Shown in pieces: positions 46,605 through 60,204 of a DNA stretch of 64,000 bases. The notes beneath the pieces are model-generated. The model was not told the origin of the DNA. It worked only from the letters and a program-made list of their open reading frames with translations, and did no database searches. This stretch comes from Phytophthora hibernalis (lineage: Eukaryota; Oomycota; Peronosporomycetes; Peronosporales; Peronosporaceae). Made by a program: the position numbers and the translations under genes. The first letter of the stretch is position 1; each line of letters starts with the position of its first letter. The stretch spans positions 279,701-343,700 of the forward strand of contig JAAKBF010000103.1 in assembly GCA_012656075.1 (NCBI GenBank), given 5' to 3'.

Positions 46605-46676
46605 TGGACACTGGGGGTATCGATCCCCTACCTCCCGCATGCGAAGCGGGCGCTCTACCATTTGAGCTAAGCGCCC
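46605..46676 (-). tRNA. tRNA-Ala(CGC), array copy 40
   Basis: 72 nt, short T-stem form. 5-T terminator. Confidence 0.85.
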
Positions 46677-47317
46677 AGACACGAACCCAAACCGCAACGC
46701 AATCGACGCGCTCTAGGCACACGCACGTACATTCGACCAGCAAGCGACTAAGCAAACAAACGAACGAACAGCCAGTCGCCACACACACCGCAGTACAGCT
46801 GCACACACAATCAAACGCGGACGCCTCCAAACCACGCATGCAAACCCTCTTCTTCTCAACCGCTGCTGCCGCTACCCCGAATCGTCATATCGCTGCTCTT
46901 CTCCACTCGCGCAGTCCCCGTACACACCCAAGGCACGCGATCCGCGGCGTGGGTCACTGAGTGGATCATTGGCCACATTGCCCATGCAGGCAGGCTCGAA
47001 CCCCGCTCAACCAGCGCGGTCCGATCGATGGTTTCGCAGTAGAGACATTCGGCTTTGGAGTGGGCAAAGCTATCCCCTGACAGGTCGCTACATGTAGCTG
47101 CAATATCGGACTGCAGCTTCGATAGATCGTGTTCATCAGTAGGTGGTCAATCGAAGCTGGCTCTGCTGGTCGGGTGGTATCTGGCTCCTCGACCGGGCAA
47201 CAAAGTAGATAGGCGAGCGAGCCGAGGGCTGCTGATGACGCCACAGGCAACAATCCAGTGCTGGAAGGCAAACCGCAAGTGCTAACAAGTGTGGGTAGAT
47301 TTGTAAAAAGGGGAAAG

Positions 47318-47389
47318 TGGACACTGGGGGTATCGATCCCCTACCTCCCGCATGCGAAGCGGGCGCTCTACCATTTGAGCTAAGCGCCC
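47318..47389 (-). tRNA. tRNA-Ala(CGC), array copy 41
   Basis: 72 nt, short T-stem form. 5-T terminator. Confidence 0.85.
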
Positions 47390-48029
47390 AGACACGAACC
47401 CAAACCGCAACGCAATCGACGCGCTCTAGGCACACGCACGTACATTCGACCAGCAAGCGACTAAGCAAACAAACGAACGAACAGCCAGTCGCCACACACA
47501 CCGCAGTACAGCTGCACACACAATCAAACGCGGACGCCTCCAAACCACGCATGCAAACCCTCTTCTTCTCAACCGCTGCTGCCGCTACCCCGAATCGTCA
47601 TATCGCTGCTCTTCTCCACTCGCGCAGTCCCCGTACACACCCAAGGCACGCGATCCGCGGCGTGGGTCACTGAGTGGATCATTGGCCACATTGCCCATGC
47701 AGGCAGGCTCGAACCCCGCTCAACCAGCGCGGTCCGATCGATGGTTTCGCAGTAGAGACATTCGGCTTTGGAGTGGGCAAAGCTATCCCTGACAGGTCGC
47801 TACATGTAGCTGCAATATCGGACTGCAGCTTCGATAGATCGTGTTCATCAGTAGGTGGTCAATCGAAGCTGGCTCTGCTGGTCGGGTGGTATCTGGCTCC
47901 TCGACCGGGCAACAAAGTAGATAGGCGAGCGAGCCGAGGGCTGCTGATGACGCCACAGGCAACAATCCAGTGCTGGAAGGCAAACCGCAAGTGCTAACAA
48001 GTGTGGGTAGATTTGTAAAAAGGGGAAAG

Positions 48030-48101
48030 TGGACACTGGGGGTATCGATCCCCTACCTCCCGCATGCGAAGCGGGCGCTCTACCATTTGAGCTAAGCGCC
48101 C
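48030..48101 (-). tRNA. tRNA-Ala(CGC), array copy 42
   Basis: 72 nt, short T-stem form. 5-T terminator. Confidence 0.85.
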
Positions 48102-48741
48102 AGACACGAACCCAAACCGCAACGCAATCGACGCGCTCTAGGCACACGCACGTACATTCGACCAGCAAGCGACTAAGCAAACAAACGAACGAACAGCCAG
48201 TCGCCACACACACCGCAGTACAGCTGCACACACAATCAAACGCGGACGCCTCCAAACCACGCATGCAAACCCTCTTCTTCTCAACCGCTGCTGCCGCTAC
48301 CCCGAATCGTCATATCGCTGCTCTTCTCCACTCGCGCAGTCCCCGTACACACCCAAGGCACGCGATCCGCGGCGTGGGTCACTGAGTGGATCATTGGCCA
48401 CATTGCCCATGCAGGCAGGCTCGAACCCCGCTCAACCAGCGCGGTCCGATCGATGGTTTCGCAGTAGAGACATTCGGCTTTGGAGTGGGCAAAGCTATCC
48501 CCTGACAGGTCGCTACATGTAGCTGCAATATCGGACTGCAGCTTCGATAGATCGTGTTCATCAGTAGGTGGTCAATCGAAGCTGGCTCTGCTGGTCGGGT
48601 GGTATCTGGCTCCTCGACCGGGCAACAAAGTAGATAGGCGAGCGAGCCGAGGGCTGCTGATGACGCCACAGGCAACAATCCAGTGCTGGAAGGCAAACCG
48701 CAAGTGCTAACAAGTGTGGGTAGATTTGTAAAAAGGGAAAG

Positions 48742-48813
48742 TGGACACTGGGGGTATCGATCCCCTACCTCCCGCATGCGAAGCGGGCGCTCTACCATTT
48801 GAGCTAAGCGCCC
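48742..48813 (-). tRNA. tRNA-Ala(CGC), array copy 43
   Basis: 72 nt, short T-stem form. 5-T terminator followed by three C. Confidence 0.85.
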
Positions 48814-49454
48814 AGACACGAACCCAAACCGCAACGCAATCGACGCGCTCTAGGCACACGCACGTACATTCGACCAGCAAGCGACTAAGCAAACAAACGA
48901 ACGAACAGCCAGTCGCCACACACACCGCAGTACAGCTGCACACACAATCAAACGCGGACGCCTCCAAACCACGCATGCAAACCCTCTTCTTCTCAACCGC
49001 TGCTGCCGCTACCCCGAATCGTCATATCGCTGCTCTTCTCCACTCGCGCAGTCCCCGTACACACCCAAGGCACGCGATCCGCGGCGTGGGTCACTGAGTG
49101 GATCATTGGCCACATTGCCCATGCAGGCAGGCTCGAACCCCGCTCAACCAGCGCGGTCCGATCGATGGTTTCGCAGTAGAGACATTCGGCTTTGGAGTGG
49201 GCAAAGCTATCCCCTGACAGGTCGCTACATGTAGCTGCAATATCGGACTGCAGCTTCGATAGATCGTGTTCATCAGTAGGTGGTCAATCGAAGCTGGCTC
49301 TGCTGGTCGGGTGGTATCTGGCTCCTCGACCGGGCAACAAAGTAGATAGGCGAGCGAGCCGAGGGCTGCTGATGACGCCACAGGCAACAATCCAGTGCTG
49401 GAAGGCAAACCGCAAGTGCTAACAAGTGTGGGTAGATTTGTAAAAAGGGGAAAG

Positions 49455-49526
49455 TGGACACTGGGGGTATCGATCCCCTACCTCCCGCATGCGAAGCGGG
49501 CGCTCTACCATTTGAGCTAAGCGCCC
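49455..49526 (-). tRNA. tRNA-Ala(CGC), array copy 44
   Basis: 72 nt, short T-stem form. 5-T terminator. Confidence 0.85.
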
Positions 49527-50167
49527 AGACACGAACCCAAACCGCAACGCAATCGACGCGCTCTAGGCACACGCACGTACATTCGACCAGCAAGCGACTA
49601 AGCAAACAAACGAACGAACAGCCAGTCGCCACACACACCGCAGTACAGCTGCACACACAATCAAACGCGGACGCCTCCAAACCACGCATGCAAACCCTCT
49701 TCTTCTCAACCGCTGCTGCCGCTACCCCGAATCGTCATATCGCTGCTCTTCTCCACTCGCGCAGTCCCCGTACACACCCAAGGCACGCGATCCGCGGCGT
49801 GGGTCACTGAGTGGATCATTGGCCACATTGCCCATGCAGGCAGGCTCGAACCCCGCTCAACCAGCGCGGTCCGATCGATGGTTTCGCAGTAGAGACATTC
49901 GGCTTTGGAGTGGGCAAAGCTATCCCCTGACAGGTCGCTACATGTAGCTGCAATATCGGACTGCAGCTTCGATAGATCGTGTTCATCAGTAGGTGGTCAA
50001 TCGAAGCTGGCTCTGCTGGTCGGGTGGTATCTGGCTCCTCGACCGGGCAACAAAGTAGATAGGCGAGCGAGCCGAGGGCTGCTGATGACGCCACAGGCAA
50101 CAATCCAGTGCTGGAAGGCAAACCGCAAGTGCTAACAAGTGTGGGTAGATTTGTAAAAAGGGGAAAG

Positions 50168-50239
50168 TGGACACTGGGGGTATCGATCCCCTACCTCCCG
50201 CATGCGAAGCGGGCGCTCTACCATTTGAGCTAAGCGCCC
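50168..50239 (-). tRNA. tRNA-Ala(CGC), array copy 45
   Basis: 72 nt, short T-stem form. 5-T terminator. Confidence 0.85.
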
Positions 50240-50880
50240 AGACACGAACCCAAACCGCAACGCAATCGACGCGCTCTAGGCACACGCACGTACATTCGAC
50301 CAGCAAGCGACTAAGCAAACAAACGAACGAACAGCCAGTCGCCACACACACCGCAGTACAGCTGCACACACAATCAAACGCGGACGCCTCCAAACCACGC
50401 ATGCAAACCCTCTTCTTCTCAACCGCTGCTGCCGCTACCCCGAATCGTCATATCGCTGCTCTTCTCCACTCGCGCAGTCCCCGTACACACCCAAGGCACG
50501 CGATCCGCGGCGTGGGTCACTGAGTGGATCATTGGCCACATTGCCCATGCAGGCAGGCTCGAACCCCGCTCAACCAGCGCGGTCCGATCGATGGTTTCGC
50601 AGTAGAGACATTCGGCTTTGGAGTGGGCAAAGCTATCCCCTGACAGGTCGCTACATGTAGCTGCAATATCGGACTGCAGCTTCGATAGATCGTGTTCATC
50701 AGTAGGTGGTCAATCGAAGCTGGCTCTGCTGGTCGGGTGGTATCTGGCTCCTCGACCGGGCAACAAAGTAGATAGGCGAGCGAGCCGAGGGCTGCTGATG
50801 ACGCCACAGGCAACAATCCAGTGCTGGAAGGCAAACCGCAAGTGCTAACAAGTGTGGGTAGATTTGTAAAAAGGGGAAAG

Positions 50881-50952
50881 TGGACACTGGGGGTATCGAT
50901 CCCCTACCTCCCGCATGCGAAGCGGGCGCTCTACCATTTGAGCTAAGCGCCC
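50881..50952 (-). tRNA. tRNA-Ala(CGC), array copy 46
   Basis: 72 nt, short T-stem form. 5-T terminator. Confidence 0.85.
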
Positions 50953-51592
50953 AGACACGAACCCAAACCGCAACGCAATCGACGCGCTCTAGGCACACGC
51001 ACGTACATTCGACCAGCAAGCGACTAAGCAAACAAACGAACGAACAGCCAGTCGCCACACACACCGCAGTACAGCTGCACACACAATCAAACGCGGACGC
51101 CTCCAAACCACGCATGCAAACCCTCTTCTTCTCAACCGCTGCTGCCGCTACCCCGAATCGTCATATCGCTGCTCTTCTCCACTCGCGCAGTCCCCGTACA
51201 CACCCAAGGCACGCGATCCGCGGCGTGGGTCACTGAGTGGATCATTGGCCACATTGCCCATGCAGGCAGGCTCGAACCCCGCTCAACCAGCGCGGTCCGA
51301 TCGATGGTTTCGCAGTAGAGACATTCGGCTTTGGAGTGGGCAAAGCTATCCCCTGACAGGTCGCTACATGTAGCTGCAATATCGGACTGCAGCTTCGATA
51401 GATCGTGTTCATCAGTAGGTGGTCAATCGAAGCTGGCTCTGCTGGTCGGGTGGTATCTGGCTCCTCGACCGGGCAACAAAGTAGATAGGCGAGCGAGCCG
51501 AGGGCTGCTGATGACGCCACAGGCAACAATCCAGTGCTGGAAGGCAAACCGCAAGTGCTAACAAGTGTGGGTAGATTTGTAAAAAGGGAAAG

Positions 51593-51664
51593 TGGACACT
51601 GGGGGTATCGATCCCCTACCTCCCGCATGCGAAGCGGGCGCTCTACCATTTGAGCTAAGCGCCC
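51593..51664 (-). tRNA. tRNA-Ala(CGC), array copy 47
   Basis: 72 nt, short T-stem form. 5-T terminator followed by three C. Confidence 0.85.
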
Positions 51665-52305
51665 AGACACGAACCCAAACCGCAACGCAATCGACGCGCT
51701 CTAGGCACACGCACGTACATTCGACCAGCAAGCGACTAAGCAAACAAACGAACGAACAGCCAGTCGCCACACACACCGCAGTACAGCTGCACACACAATC
51801 AAACGCGGACGCCTCCAAACCACGCATGCAAACCCTCTTCTTCTCAACCGCTGCTGCCGCTACCCCGAATCGTCATATCGCTGCTCTTCTCCACTCGCGC
51901 AGTCCCCGTACACACCCAAGGCACGCGATCCGCGGCGTGGGTCACTGAGTGGATCATTGGCCACATTGCCCATGCAGGCAGGCTCGAACCCCGCTCAACC
52001 AGCGCGGTCCGATCGATGGTTTCGCAGTAGAGACATTCGGCTTTGGAGTGGGCAAAGCTATCCCCTGACAGGTCGCTACATGTAGCTGCAATATCGGACT
52101 GCAGCTTCGATAGATCGTGTTCATCAGTAGGTGGTCAATCGAAGCTGGCTCTGCTGGTCGGGTGGTATCTGGCTCCTCGACCGGGCAACAAAGTAGATAG
52201 GCGAGCGAGCCGAGGGCTGCTGATGACGCCACAGGCAACAATCCAGTGCTGGAAGGCAAACCGCAAGTGCTAACAAGTGTGGGTAGATTTGTAAAAAGGG
52301 GAAAG

Positions 52306-52377
52306 TGGACACTGGGGGTATCGATCCCCTACCTCCCGCATGCGAAGCGGGCGCTCTACCATTTGAGCTAAGCGCCC
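52306..52377 (-). tRNA. tRNA-Ala(CGC), array copy 48
   Basis: 72 nt, short T-stem form. 5-T terminator. Confidence 0.85.
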
Positions 52378-53017
52378 AGACACGAACCCAAACCGCAACG
52401 CAATCGACGCGCTCTAGGCACACGCACGTACATTCGACCAGCAAGCGACTAAGCAAACAAACGAACGAACAGCCAGTCGCCACACACACCGCAGTACAGC
52501 TGCACACACAATCAAACGCGGACGCCTCCAAACCACGCATGCAAACCCTCTTCTTCTCAACCGCTGCTGCCGCTACCCCGAATCGTCATATCGCTGCTCT
52601 TCTCCACTCGCGCAGTCCCCGTACACACCCAAGGCACGCGATCCGCGGCGTGGGTCACTGAGTGGATCATTGGCCACATTGCCCATGCAGGCAGGCTCGA
52701 ACCCCGCTCAACCAGCGCGGTCCGATCGATGGTTTCGCAGTAGAGACATTCGGCTTTGGAGTGGGCAAAGCTATCCCCTGACAGGTCGCTACATGTAGCT
52801 GCAATATCGGACTGCAGCTTCGATAGATCGTGTTCATCAGTAGGTGGTCAATCGAAGCTGGCTCTGCTGGTCGGGTGGTATCTGGCTCCTCGACCGGGCA
52901 ACAAAGTAGATAGGCGAGCGAGCCGAGGGCTGCTGATGACGCCACAGGCAACAATCCAGTGCTGGAAGGCAAACCGCAAGTGCTAACAAGTGTGGGTAGA
53001 TTTGTAAAAGGGGAAAG

Positions 53018-53089
53018 TGGACACTGGGGGTATCGATCCCCTACCTCCCGCATGCGAAGCGGGCGCTCTACCATTTGAGCTAAGCGCCC
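53018..53089 (-). tRNA. tRNA-Ala(CGC), array copy 49
   Basis: 72 nt, short T-stem form. 4-T terminator. Confidence 0.85.
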
Positions 53090-53729
53090 AGACACGAACC
53101 CAAACCGCAACGCAATCGACGCGCTCTAGGCACACGCACGTACATTCGACCAGCAAGCGACTAAGCAAACAAACGAACGAACAGCCAGTCGCCACACACA
53201 CCGCAGTACAGCTGCACACACAATCAAACGCGGACGCCTCCAAACCACGCATGCAAACCCTCTTCTTCTCAACCGCTGCTGCCGCTACCCCGAATCGTCA
53301 TATCGCTGCTCTTCTCCACTCGCGCAGTCCCCGTACACACCCAAGGCACGCGATCCGCGGCGTGGGTCACTGAGTGGATCATTGGCCACATTGCCCATGC
53401 AGGCAGGCTCGAACCCCGCTCAACCAGCGCGGTCCGATCGATGGTTTCGCAGTAGAGACATTCGGCTTTGGAGTGGGCAAAGCTATCCCCTGACAGGTCG
53501 CTACATGTAGCTGCAATATCGGACTGCAGCTTCGATAGATCGTGTTCATCAGTAGGTGGTCAATCGAAGCTGGCTCTGCTGGTCGGGTGGTATCTGGCTC
53601 CTCGACCGGGCAACAAAGTAGATAGGCGAGCGAGCCGAGGGCTGCTGATGACGCCACAGGCAACAATCCAGTGCTGGAAGGCAAACCGCAAGTGCTAACA
53701 AGTGTGGGTAGATTTGTAAAAAGGGAAAG

Positions 53730-53801
53730 TGGACACTGGGGGTATCGATCCCCTACCTCCCGCATGCGAAGCGGGCGCTCTACCATTTGAGCTAAGCGCC
53801 C
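53730..53801 (-). tRNA. tRNA-Ala(CGC), array copy 50
   Basis: 72 nt, short T-stem form. 5-T terminator followed by three C. Confidence 0.85.
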
Positions 53802-54441
53802 AGACACGAACCCAAACCGCAACGCAATCGACGCGCTCTAGGCACACGCACGTACATTCGACCAGCAAGCGACTAAGCAAACAAACGAACGAACAGCCAG
53901 TCGCCACACACACCGCAGTACAGCTGCACACACAATCAAACGCGGACGCCTCCAAACCACGCATGCAAACCCTCTTCTTCTCAACCGCTGCTGCCGCTAC
54001 CCCGAATCGTCATATCGCTGCTCTTCTCCACTCGCGCAGTCCCCGTACACACCCAAGGCACGCGATCCGCGGCGTGGGTCACTGAGTGGATCATTGGCCA
54101 CATTGCCCATGCAGGCAGGCTCGAACCCCGCTCAACCAGCGCGGTCCGATCGATGGTTTCGCAGTAGAGACATTCGGCTTTGGAGTGGGCAAAGCTATCC
54201 CTGACAGGTCGCTACATGTAGCTGCAATATCGGACTGCAGCTTCGATAGATCGTGTTCATCAGTAGGTGGTCAATCGAAGCTGGCTCTGCTGGTCGGGTG
54301 GTATCTGGCTCCTCGACCGGGCAACAAAGTAGATAGGCGAGCGAGCCGAGGGCTGCTGATGACGCCACAGGCAACAATCCAGTGCTGGAAGGCAAACCGC
54401 AAGTGCTAACAAGTGTGGGTAGATTTGTAAAAAGGGGAAAG

Positions 54442-54513
54442 TGGACACTGGGGGTATCGATCCCCTACCTCCCGCATGCGAAGCGGGCGCTCTACCATTT
54501 GAGCTAAGCGCCC
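54442..54513 (-). tRNA. tRNA-Ala(CGC), array copy 51
   Basis: 72 nt, short T-stem form. 5-T terminator. Confidence 0.85.
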
Positions 54514-55154
54514 AGACACGAACCCAAACCGCAACGCAATCGACGCGCTCTAGGCACACGCACGTACATTCGACCAGCAAGCGACTAAGCAAACAAACGA
54601 ACGAACAGCCAGTCGCCACACACACCGCAGTACAGCTGCACACACAATCAAACGCGGACGCCTCCAAACCACGCATGCAAACCCTCTTCTTCTCAACCGC
54701 TGCTGCCGCTACCCCGAATCGTCATATCGCTGCTCTTCTCCACTCGCGCAGTCCCCGTACACACCCAAGGCACGCGATCCGCGGCGTGGGTCACTGAGTG
54801 GATCATTGGCCACATTGCCCATGCAGGCAGGCTCGAACCCCGCTCAACCAGCGCGGTCCGATCGATGGTTTCGCAGTAGAGACATTCGGCTTTGGAGTGG
54901 GCAAAGCTATCCCCTGACAGGTCGCTACATGTAGCTGCAATATCGGACTGCAGCTTCGATAGATCGTGTTCATCAGTAGGTGGTCAATCGAAGCTGGCTC
55001 TGCTGGTCGGGTGGTATCTGGCTCCTCGACCGGGCAACAAAGTAGATAGGCGAGCGAGCCGAGGGCTGCTGATGACGCCACAGGCAACAATCCAGTGCTG
55101 GAAGGCAAACCGCAAGTGCTAACAAGTGTGGGTAGATTTGTAAAAAGGGGAAAG

Positions 55155-55226
55155 TGGACACTGGGGGTATCGATCCCCTACCTCCCGCATGCGAAGCGGG
55201 CGCTCTACCATTTGAGCTAAGCGCCC
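55155..55226 (-). tRNA. tRNA-Ala(CGC), array copy 52
   Basis: 72 nt, short T-stem form. 5-T terminator. Confidence 0.85.
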
Positions 55227-55866
55227 AGACACGAACCCAAACCGCAACGCAATCGACGCGCTCTAGGCACACGCACGTACATTCGACCAGCAAGCGACTA
55301 AGCAAACAAACGAACGAACAGCCAGTCGCCACACACACCGCAGTACAGCTGCACACACAATCAAACGCGGACGCCTCCAAACCACGCATGCAAACCCTCT
55401 TCTTCTCAACCGCTGCTGCCGCTACCCCGAATCGTCATATCGCTGCTCTTCTCCACTCGCGCAGTCCCCGTACACACCCAAGGCACGCGATCCGCGGCGT
55501 GGGTCACTGAGTGGATCATTGGCCACATTGCCCATGCAGGCAGGCTCGAACCCCGCTCAACCAGCGCGGTCCGATCGATGGTTTCGCAGTAGAGACATTC
55601 GGCTTTGGAGTGGGCAAAGCTATCCCCTGACAGGTCGCTACATGTAGCTGCAATATCGGACTGCAGCTTCGATAGATCGTGTTCATCAGTAGGTGGTCAA
55701 TCGAAGCTGGCTCTGCTGGTCGGGTGGTATCTGGCTCCTCGACCGGGCAACAAAGTAGATAGGCGAGCGAGCCGAGGGCTGCTGATGACGCCACAGGCAA
55801 CAATCCAGTGCTGGAAGGCAAACCGCAAGTGCTAACAAGTGTGGGTAGATTTGTAAAAGGGGAAAG

Positions 55867-55937
55867 TGGACACTGGGGTATCGATCCCCTACCTCCCGCA
55901 TGCGAAGCGGGCGCTCTACCATTTGAGCTAAGCGCCC
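55867..55937 (-). tRNA. tRNA-Ala(CGC), array copy 53 (both T-stem strands short)
   Basis: 71 nt, four bases on each T-stem strand. 4-T terminator. Confidence 0.75.
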
Positions 55938-56577
55938 AGACACGAACCCAAACCGCAACGCAATCGACGCGCTCTAGGCACACGCACGTACATTCGACCA
56001 GCAAGCGACTAAGCAAACAAACGAACGAACAGCCAGTCGCCACACACACCGCAGTACAGCTGCACACACAATCAAACGCGGACGCCTCCAAACCACGCAT
56101 GCAAACCCTCTTCTTCTCAACCGCTGCTGCCGCTACCCCGAATCGTCATATCGCTGCTCTTCTCCACTCGCGCAGTCCCCGTACACACCCAAGGCACGCG
56201 ATCCGCGGCGTGGGTCACTGAGTGGATCATTGGCCACATTGCCCATGCAGGCAGGCTCGAACCCCGCTCAACCAGCGCGGTCCGATCGATGGTTTCGCAG
56301 TAGAGACATTCGGCTTTGGAGTGGGCAAAGCTATCCCCTGACAGGTCGCTACATGTAGCTGCAATATCGGACTGCAGCTTCGATAGATCGTGTTCATCAG
56401 TAGGTGGTCAATCGAAGCTGGCTCTGCTGGTCGGGTGGTATCTGGCTCCTCGACCGGGCAACAAAGTAGATAGGCGAGCGAGCCGAGGGCTGCTGATGAC
56501 GCCACAGGCAACAATCCAGTGCTGGAAGGCAAACCGCAAGTGCTAACAAGTGTGGGTAGATTTGTAAAAGGGGAAAG

Positions 56578-56649
56578 TGGACACTGGGGGTATCGATCCC
56601 CTACCTCCCGCATGCGAAGCGGGCGCTCTACCATTTGAGCTAAGCGCCC
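56578..56649 (-). tRNA. tRNA-Ala(CGC), array copy 54
   Basis: 72 nt, short T-stem form. 4-T terminator. Confidence 0.85.
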
Positions 56650-57289
56650 AGACACGAACCCAAACCGCAACGCAATCGACGCGCTCTAGGCACACGCACG
56701 TACATTCGACCAGCAAGCGACTAAGCAAACAAACGAACGAACAGCCAGTCGCCACACACACCGCAGTACAGCTGCACACACAATCAAACGCGGACGCCTC
56801 CAAACCACGCATGCAAACCCTCTTCTTCTCAACCGCTGCTGCCGCTACCCCGAATCGTCATATCGCTGCTCTTCTCCACTCGCGCAGTCCCCGTACACAC
56901 CCAAGGCACGCGATCCGCGGCGTGGGTCACTGAGTGGATCATTGGCCACATTGCCCATGCAGGCAGGCTCGAACCCCGCTCAACCAGCGCGGTCCGATCG
57001 ATGGTTTCGCAGTAGAGACATTCGGCTTTGGAGTGGGCAAAGCTATCCCCTGACAGGTCGCTACATGTAGCTGCAATATCGGACTGCAGCTTCGATAGAT
57101 CGTGTTCATCAGTAGGTGGTCAATCGAAGCTGGCTCTGCTGGTCGGGTGGTATCTGGCTCCTCGACCGGGCAACAAAGTAGATAGGCGAGCGAGCCGAGG
57201 GCTGCTGATGACGCCACAGGCAACAATCCAGTGCTGGAAGGCAAACCGCAAGTGCTAACAAGTGTGGGTAGATTTGTAAAAAGGGAAAG

Positions 57290-57361
57290 TGGACACTGGG
57301 GGTATCGATCCCCTACCTCCCGCATGCGAAGCGGGCGCTCTACCATTTGAGCTAAGCGCCC
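57290..57361 (-). tRNA. tRNA-Ala(CGC), array copy 55
   Basis: 72 nt, short T-stem form. 5-T terminator followed by three C. Confidence 0.85.
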
Positions 57362-58000
57362 AGACACGAACCCAAACCGCAACGCAATCGACGCGCTCTA
57401 GGCACACGCACGTACATTCGACCAGCAAGCGACTAAGCAAACAAACGAACGAACAGCCAGTCGCCACACACACCGCAGTACAGCTGCACACACAATCAAA
57501 CGCGGACGCCTCCAAACCACGCATGCAAACCCTCTTCTTCTCAACCGCTGCTGCCGCTACCCCGAATCGTCATATCGCTGCTCTTCTCCACTCGCGCAGT
57601 CCCCGTACACACCCAAGGCACGCGATCCGCGGCGTGGGTCACTGAGTGGATCATTGGCCACATTGCCCATGCAGGCAGGCTCGAACCCCGCTCAACCAGC
57701 GCGGTCCGATCGATGGTTTCGCAGTAGAGACATTCGGCTTTGGAGTGGGCAAAGCTATCCCTGACAGGTCGCTACATGTAGCTGCAATATCGGACTGCAG
57801 CTTCGATAGATCGTGTTCATCAGTAGGTGGTCAATCGAAGCTGGCTCTGCTGGTCGGGTGGTATCTGGCTCCTCGACCGGGCAACAAAGTAGATAGGCGA
57901 GCGAGCCGAGGGCTGCTGATGACGCCACAGGCAACAATCCAGTGCTGGAAGGCAAACCGCAAGTGCTAACAAGTGTGGGTAGATTTGTAAAAGGGGAAAG

Positions 58001-58072
58001 TGGACACTGGGGGTATCGATCCCCTACCTCCCGCATGCGAAGCGGGCGCTCTACCATTTGAGCTAAGCGCCC
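58001..58072 (-). tRNA. tRNA-Ala(CGC), array copy 56
   Basis: 72 nt, short T-stem form. 4-T terminator. Confidence 0.85.
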
Positions 58073-58710
58073 AGACACGAACCCAAACCGCAACGCAATC
58101 GACGCGCTCTAGGCACACGCACGTACATTCGACCAGCAAGCGACTAAGCAAACAAACGAACGAACAGCCAGTCGCCACACACACCGCAGTACAGCTGCAC
58201 ACACAATCAAACGCGGACGCCTCCAAACCACGCATGCAAACCCTCTTCTTCTCAACCGCTGCTGCCGCTACCCCGAATCGTCATATCGCTGCTCTTCTCC
58301 ACTCGCGCAGTCCCCGTACACACCCAAGGCACGCGATCCGCGGCGTGGGTCACTGAGTGGATCATTGGCCACATTGCCCATGCAGGCAGGCTCGAACCCC
58401 GCTCAACCAGCGCGGTCCGATCGATGGTTTCGCAGTAGAGACATTCGGCTTTGGAGTGGGCAAAGCTATCCCTGACAGGTCGCTACATGTAGCTGCAATA
58501 TCGGACTGCAGCTTCGATAGATCGTGTTCATCAGTAGGTGGTCAATCGAAGCTGGCTCTGCTGGTCGGGTGGTATCTGGCTCCTCGACCGGGCAACAAAG
58601 TAGATAGGCGAGCGAGCCGAGGGCTGCTGATGACGCCACAGGCAACAATCCAGTGCTGGAAGGCAAACCGCAAGTGCTAACAAGTGTGGGTAGATTTGTA
58701 AAAGGGAAAG

Positions 58711-58782
58711 TGGACACTGGGGGTATCGATCCCCTACCTCCCGCATGCGAAGCGGGCGCTCTACCATTTGAGCTAAGCGCCC
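58711..58782 (-). tRNA. tRNA-Ala(CGC), array copy 57
   Basis: 72 nt, short T-stem form. 4-T terminator followed by three C. Confidence 0.85.
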
Positions 58783-59422
58783 AGACACGAACCCAAACCG
58801 CAACGCAATCGACGCGCTCTAGGCACACGCACGTACATTCGACCAGCAAGCGACTAAGCAAACAAACGAACGAACAGCCAGTCGCCACACACACCGCAGT
58901 ACAGCTGCACACACAATCAAACGCGGACGCCTCCAAACCACGCATGCAAACCCTCTTCTTCTCAACCGCTGCTGCCGCTACCCCGAATCGTCATATCGCT
59001 GCTCTTCTCCACTCGCGCAGTCCCCGTACACACCCAAGGCACGCGATCCGCGGCGTGGGTCACTGAGTGGATCATTGGCCACATTGCCCATGCAGGCAGG
59101 CTCGAACCCCGCTCAACCAGCGCGGTCCGATCGATGGTTTCGCAGTAGAGACATTCGGCTTTGGAGTGGGCAAAGCTATCCCTGACAGGTCGCTACATGT
59201 AGCTGCAATATCGGACTGCAGCTTCGATAGATCGTGTTCATCAGTAGGTGGTCAATCGAAGCTGGCTCTGCTGGTCGGGTGGTATCTGGCTCCTCGACCG
59301 GGCAACAAAGTAGATAGGCGAGCGAGCCGAGGGCTGCTGATGACGCCACAGGCAACAATCCAGTGCTGGAAGGCAAACCGCAAGTGCTAACAAGTGTGGG
59401 TAGATTTGTAAAAAGGGGAAAG

Positions 59423-59494
59423 TGGACACTGGGGGTATCGATCCCCTACCTCCCGCATGCGAAGCGGGCGCTCTACCATTTGAGCTAAGCGCCC
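59423..59494 (-). tRNA. tRNA-Ala(CGC), array copy 58
   Basis: 72 nt, short T-stem form. 5-T terminator. Confidence 0.85.
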
Positions 59495-60132
59495 AGACAC
59501 GAACCCAAACCGCAACGCAATCGACGCGCTCTAGGCACACGCACGTACATTCGACCAGCAAGCGACTAAGCAAACAAACGAACGAACAGCCAGTCGCCAC
59601 ACACACCGCAGTACAGCTGCACACACAATCAAACGCGGACGCCTCCAAACCACGCATGCAAACCCTCTTCTTCTCAACCGCTGCTGCCGCTACCCCGAAT
59701 CGTCATATCGCTGCTCTTCTCCACTCGCGCAGTCCCCGTACACACCCAAGGCACGCGATCCGCGGCGTGGGTCACTGAGTGGATCATTGGCCACATTGCC
59801 CATGCAGGCAGGCTCGAACCCCGCTCAACCAGCGCGGTCCGATCGATGGTTTCGCAGTAGAGACATTCGGCTTTGGAGTGGGCAAAGCTATCCCTGACAG
59901 GTCGCTACATGTAGCTGCAATATCGGACTGCAGCTTCGATAGATCGTGTTCATCAGTAGGTGGTCAATCGAAGCTGGCTCTGCTGGTCGGGTGGTATCTG
60001 GCTCCTCGACCGGGCAACAAAGTAGATAGGCGAGCGAGCCGAGGGCTGCTGATGACGCCACAGGCAACAATCCAGTGCTGGAAGGCAAACCGCAAGTGCT
60101 AACAAGTGTGGGTAGATTTGTAAAAGGGAAAG

Positions 60133-60204
60133 TGGACACTGGGGGTATCGATCCCCTACCTCCCGCATGCGAAGCGGGCGCTCTACCATTTGAGCTAAGC
60201 GCCC
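60133..60204 (-). tRNA. tRNA-Ala(CGC), array copy 59
   Basis: 72 nt, short T-stem form. 4-T terminator followed by three C, as in copy 57. Last of the short-form block. Confidence 0.85.
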
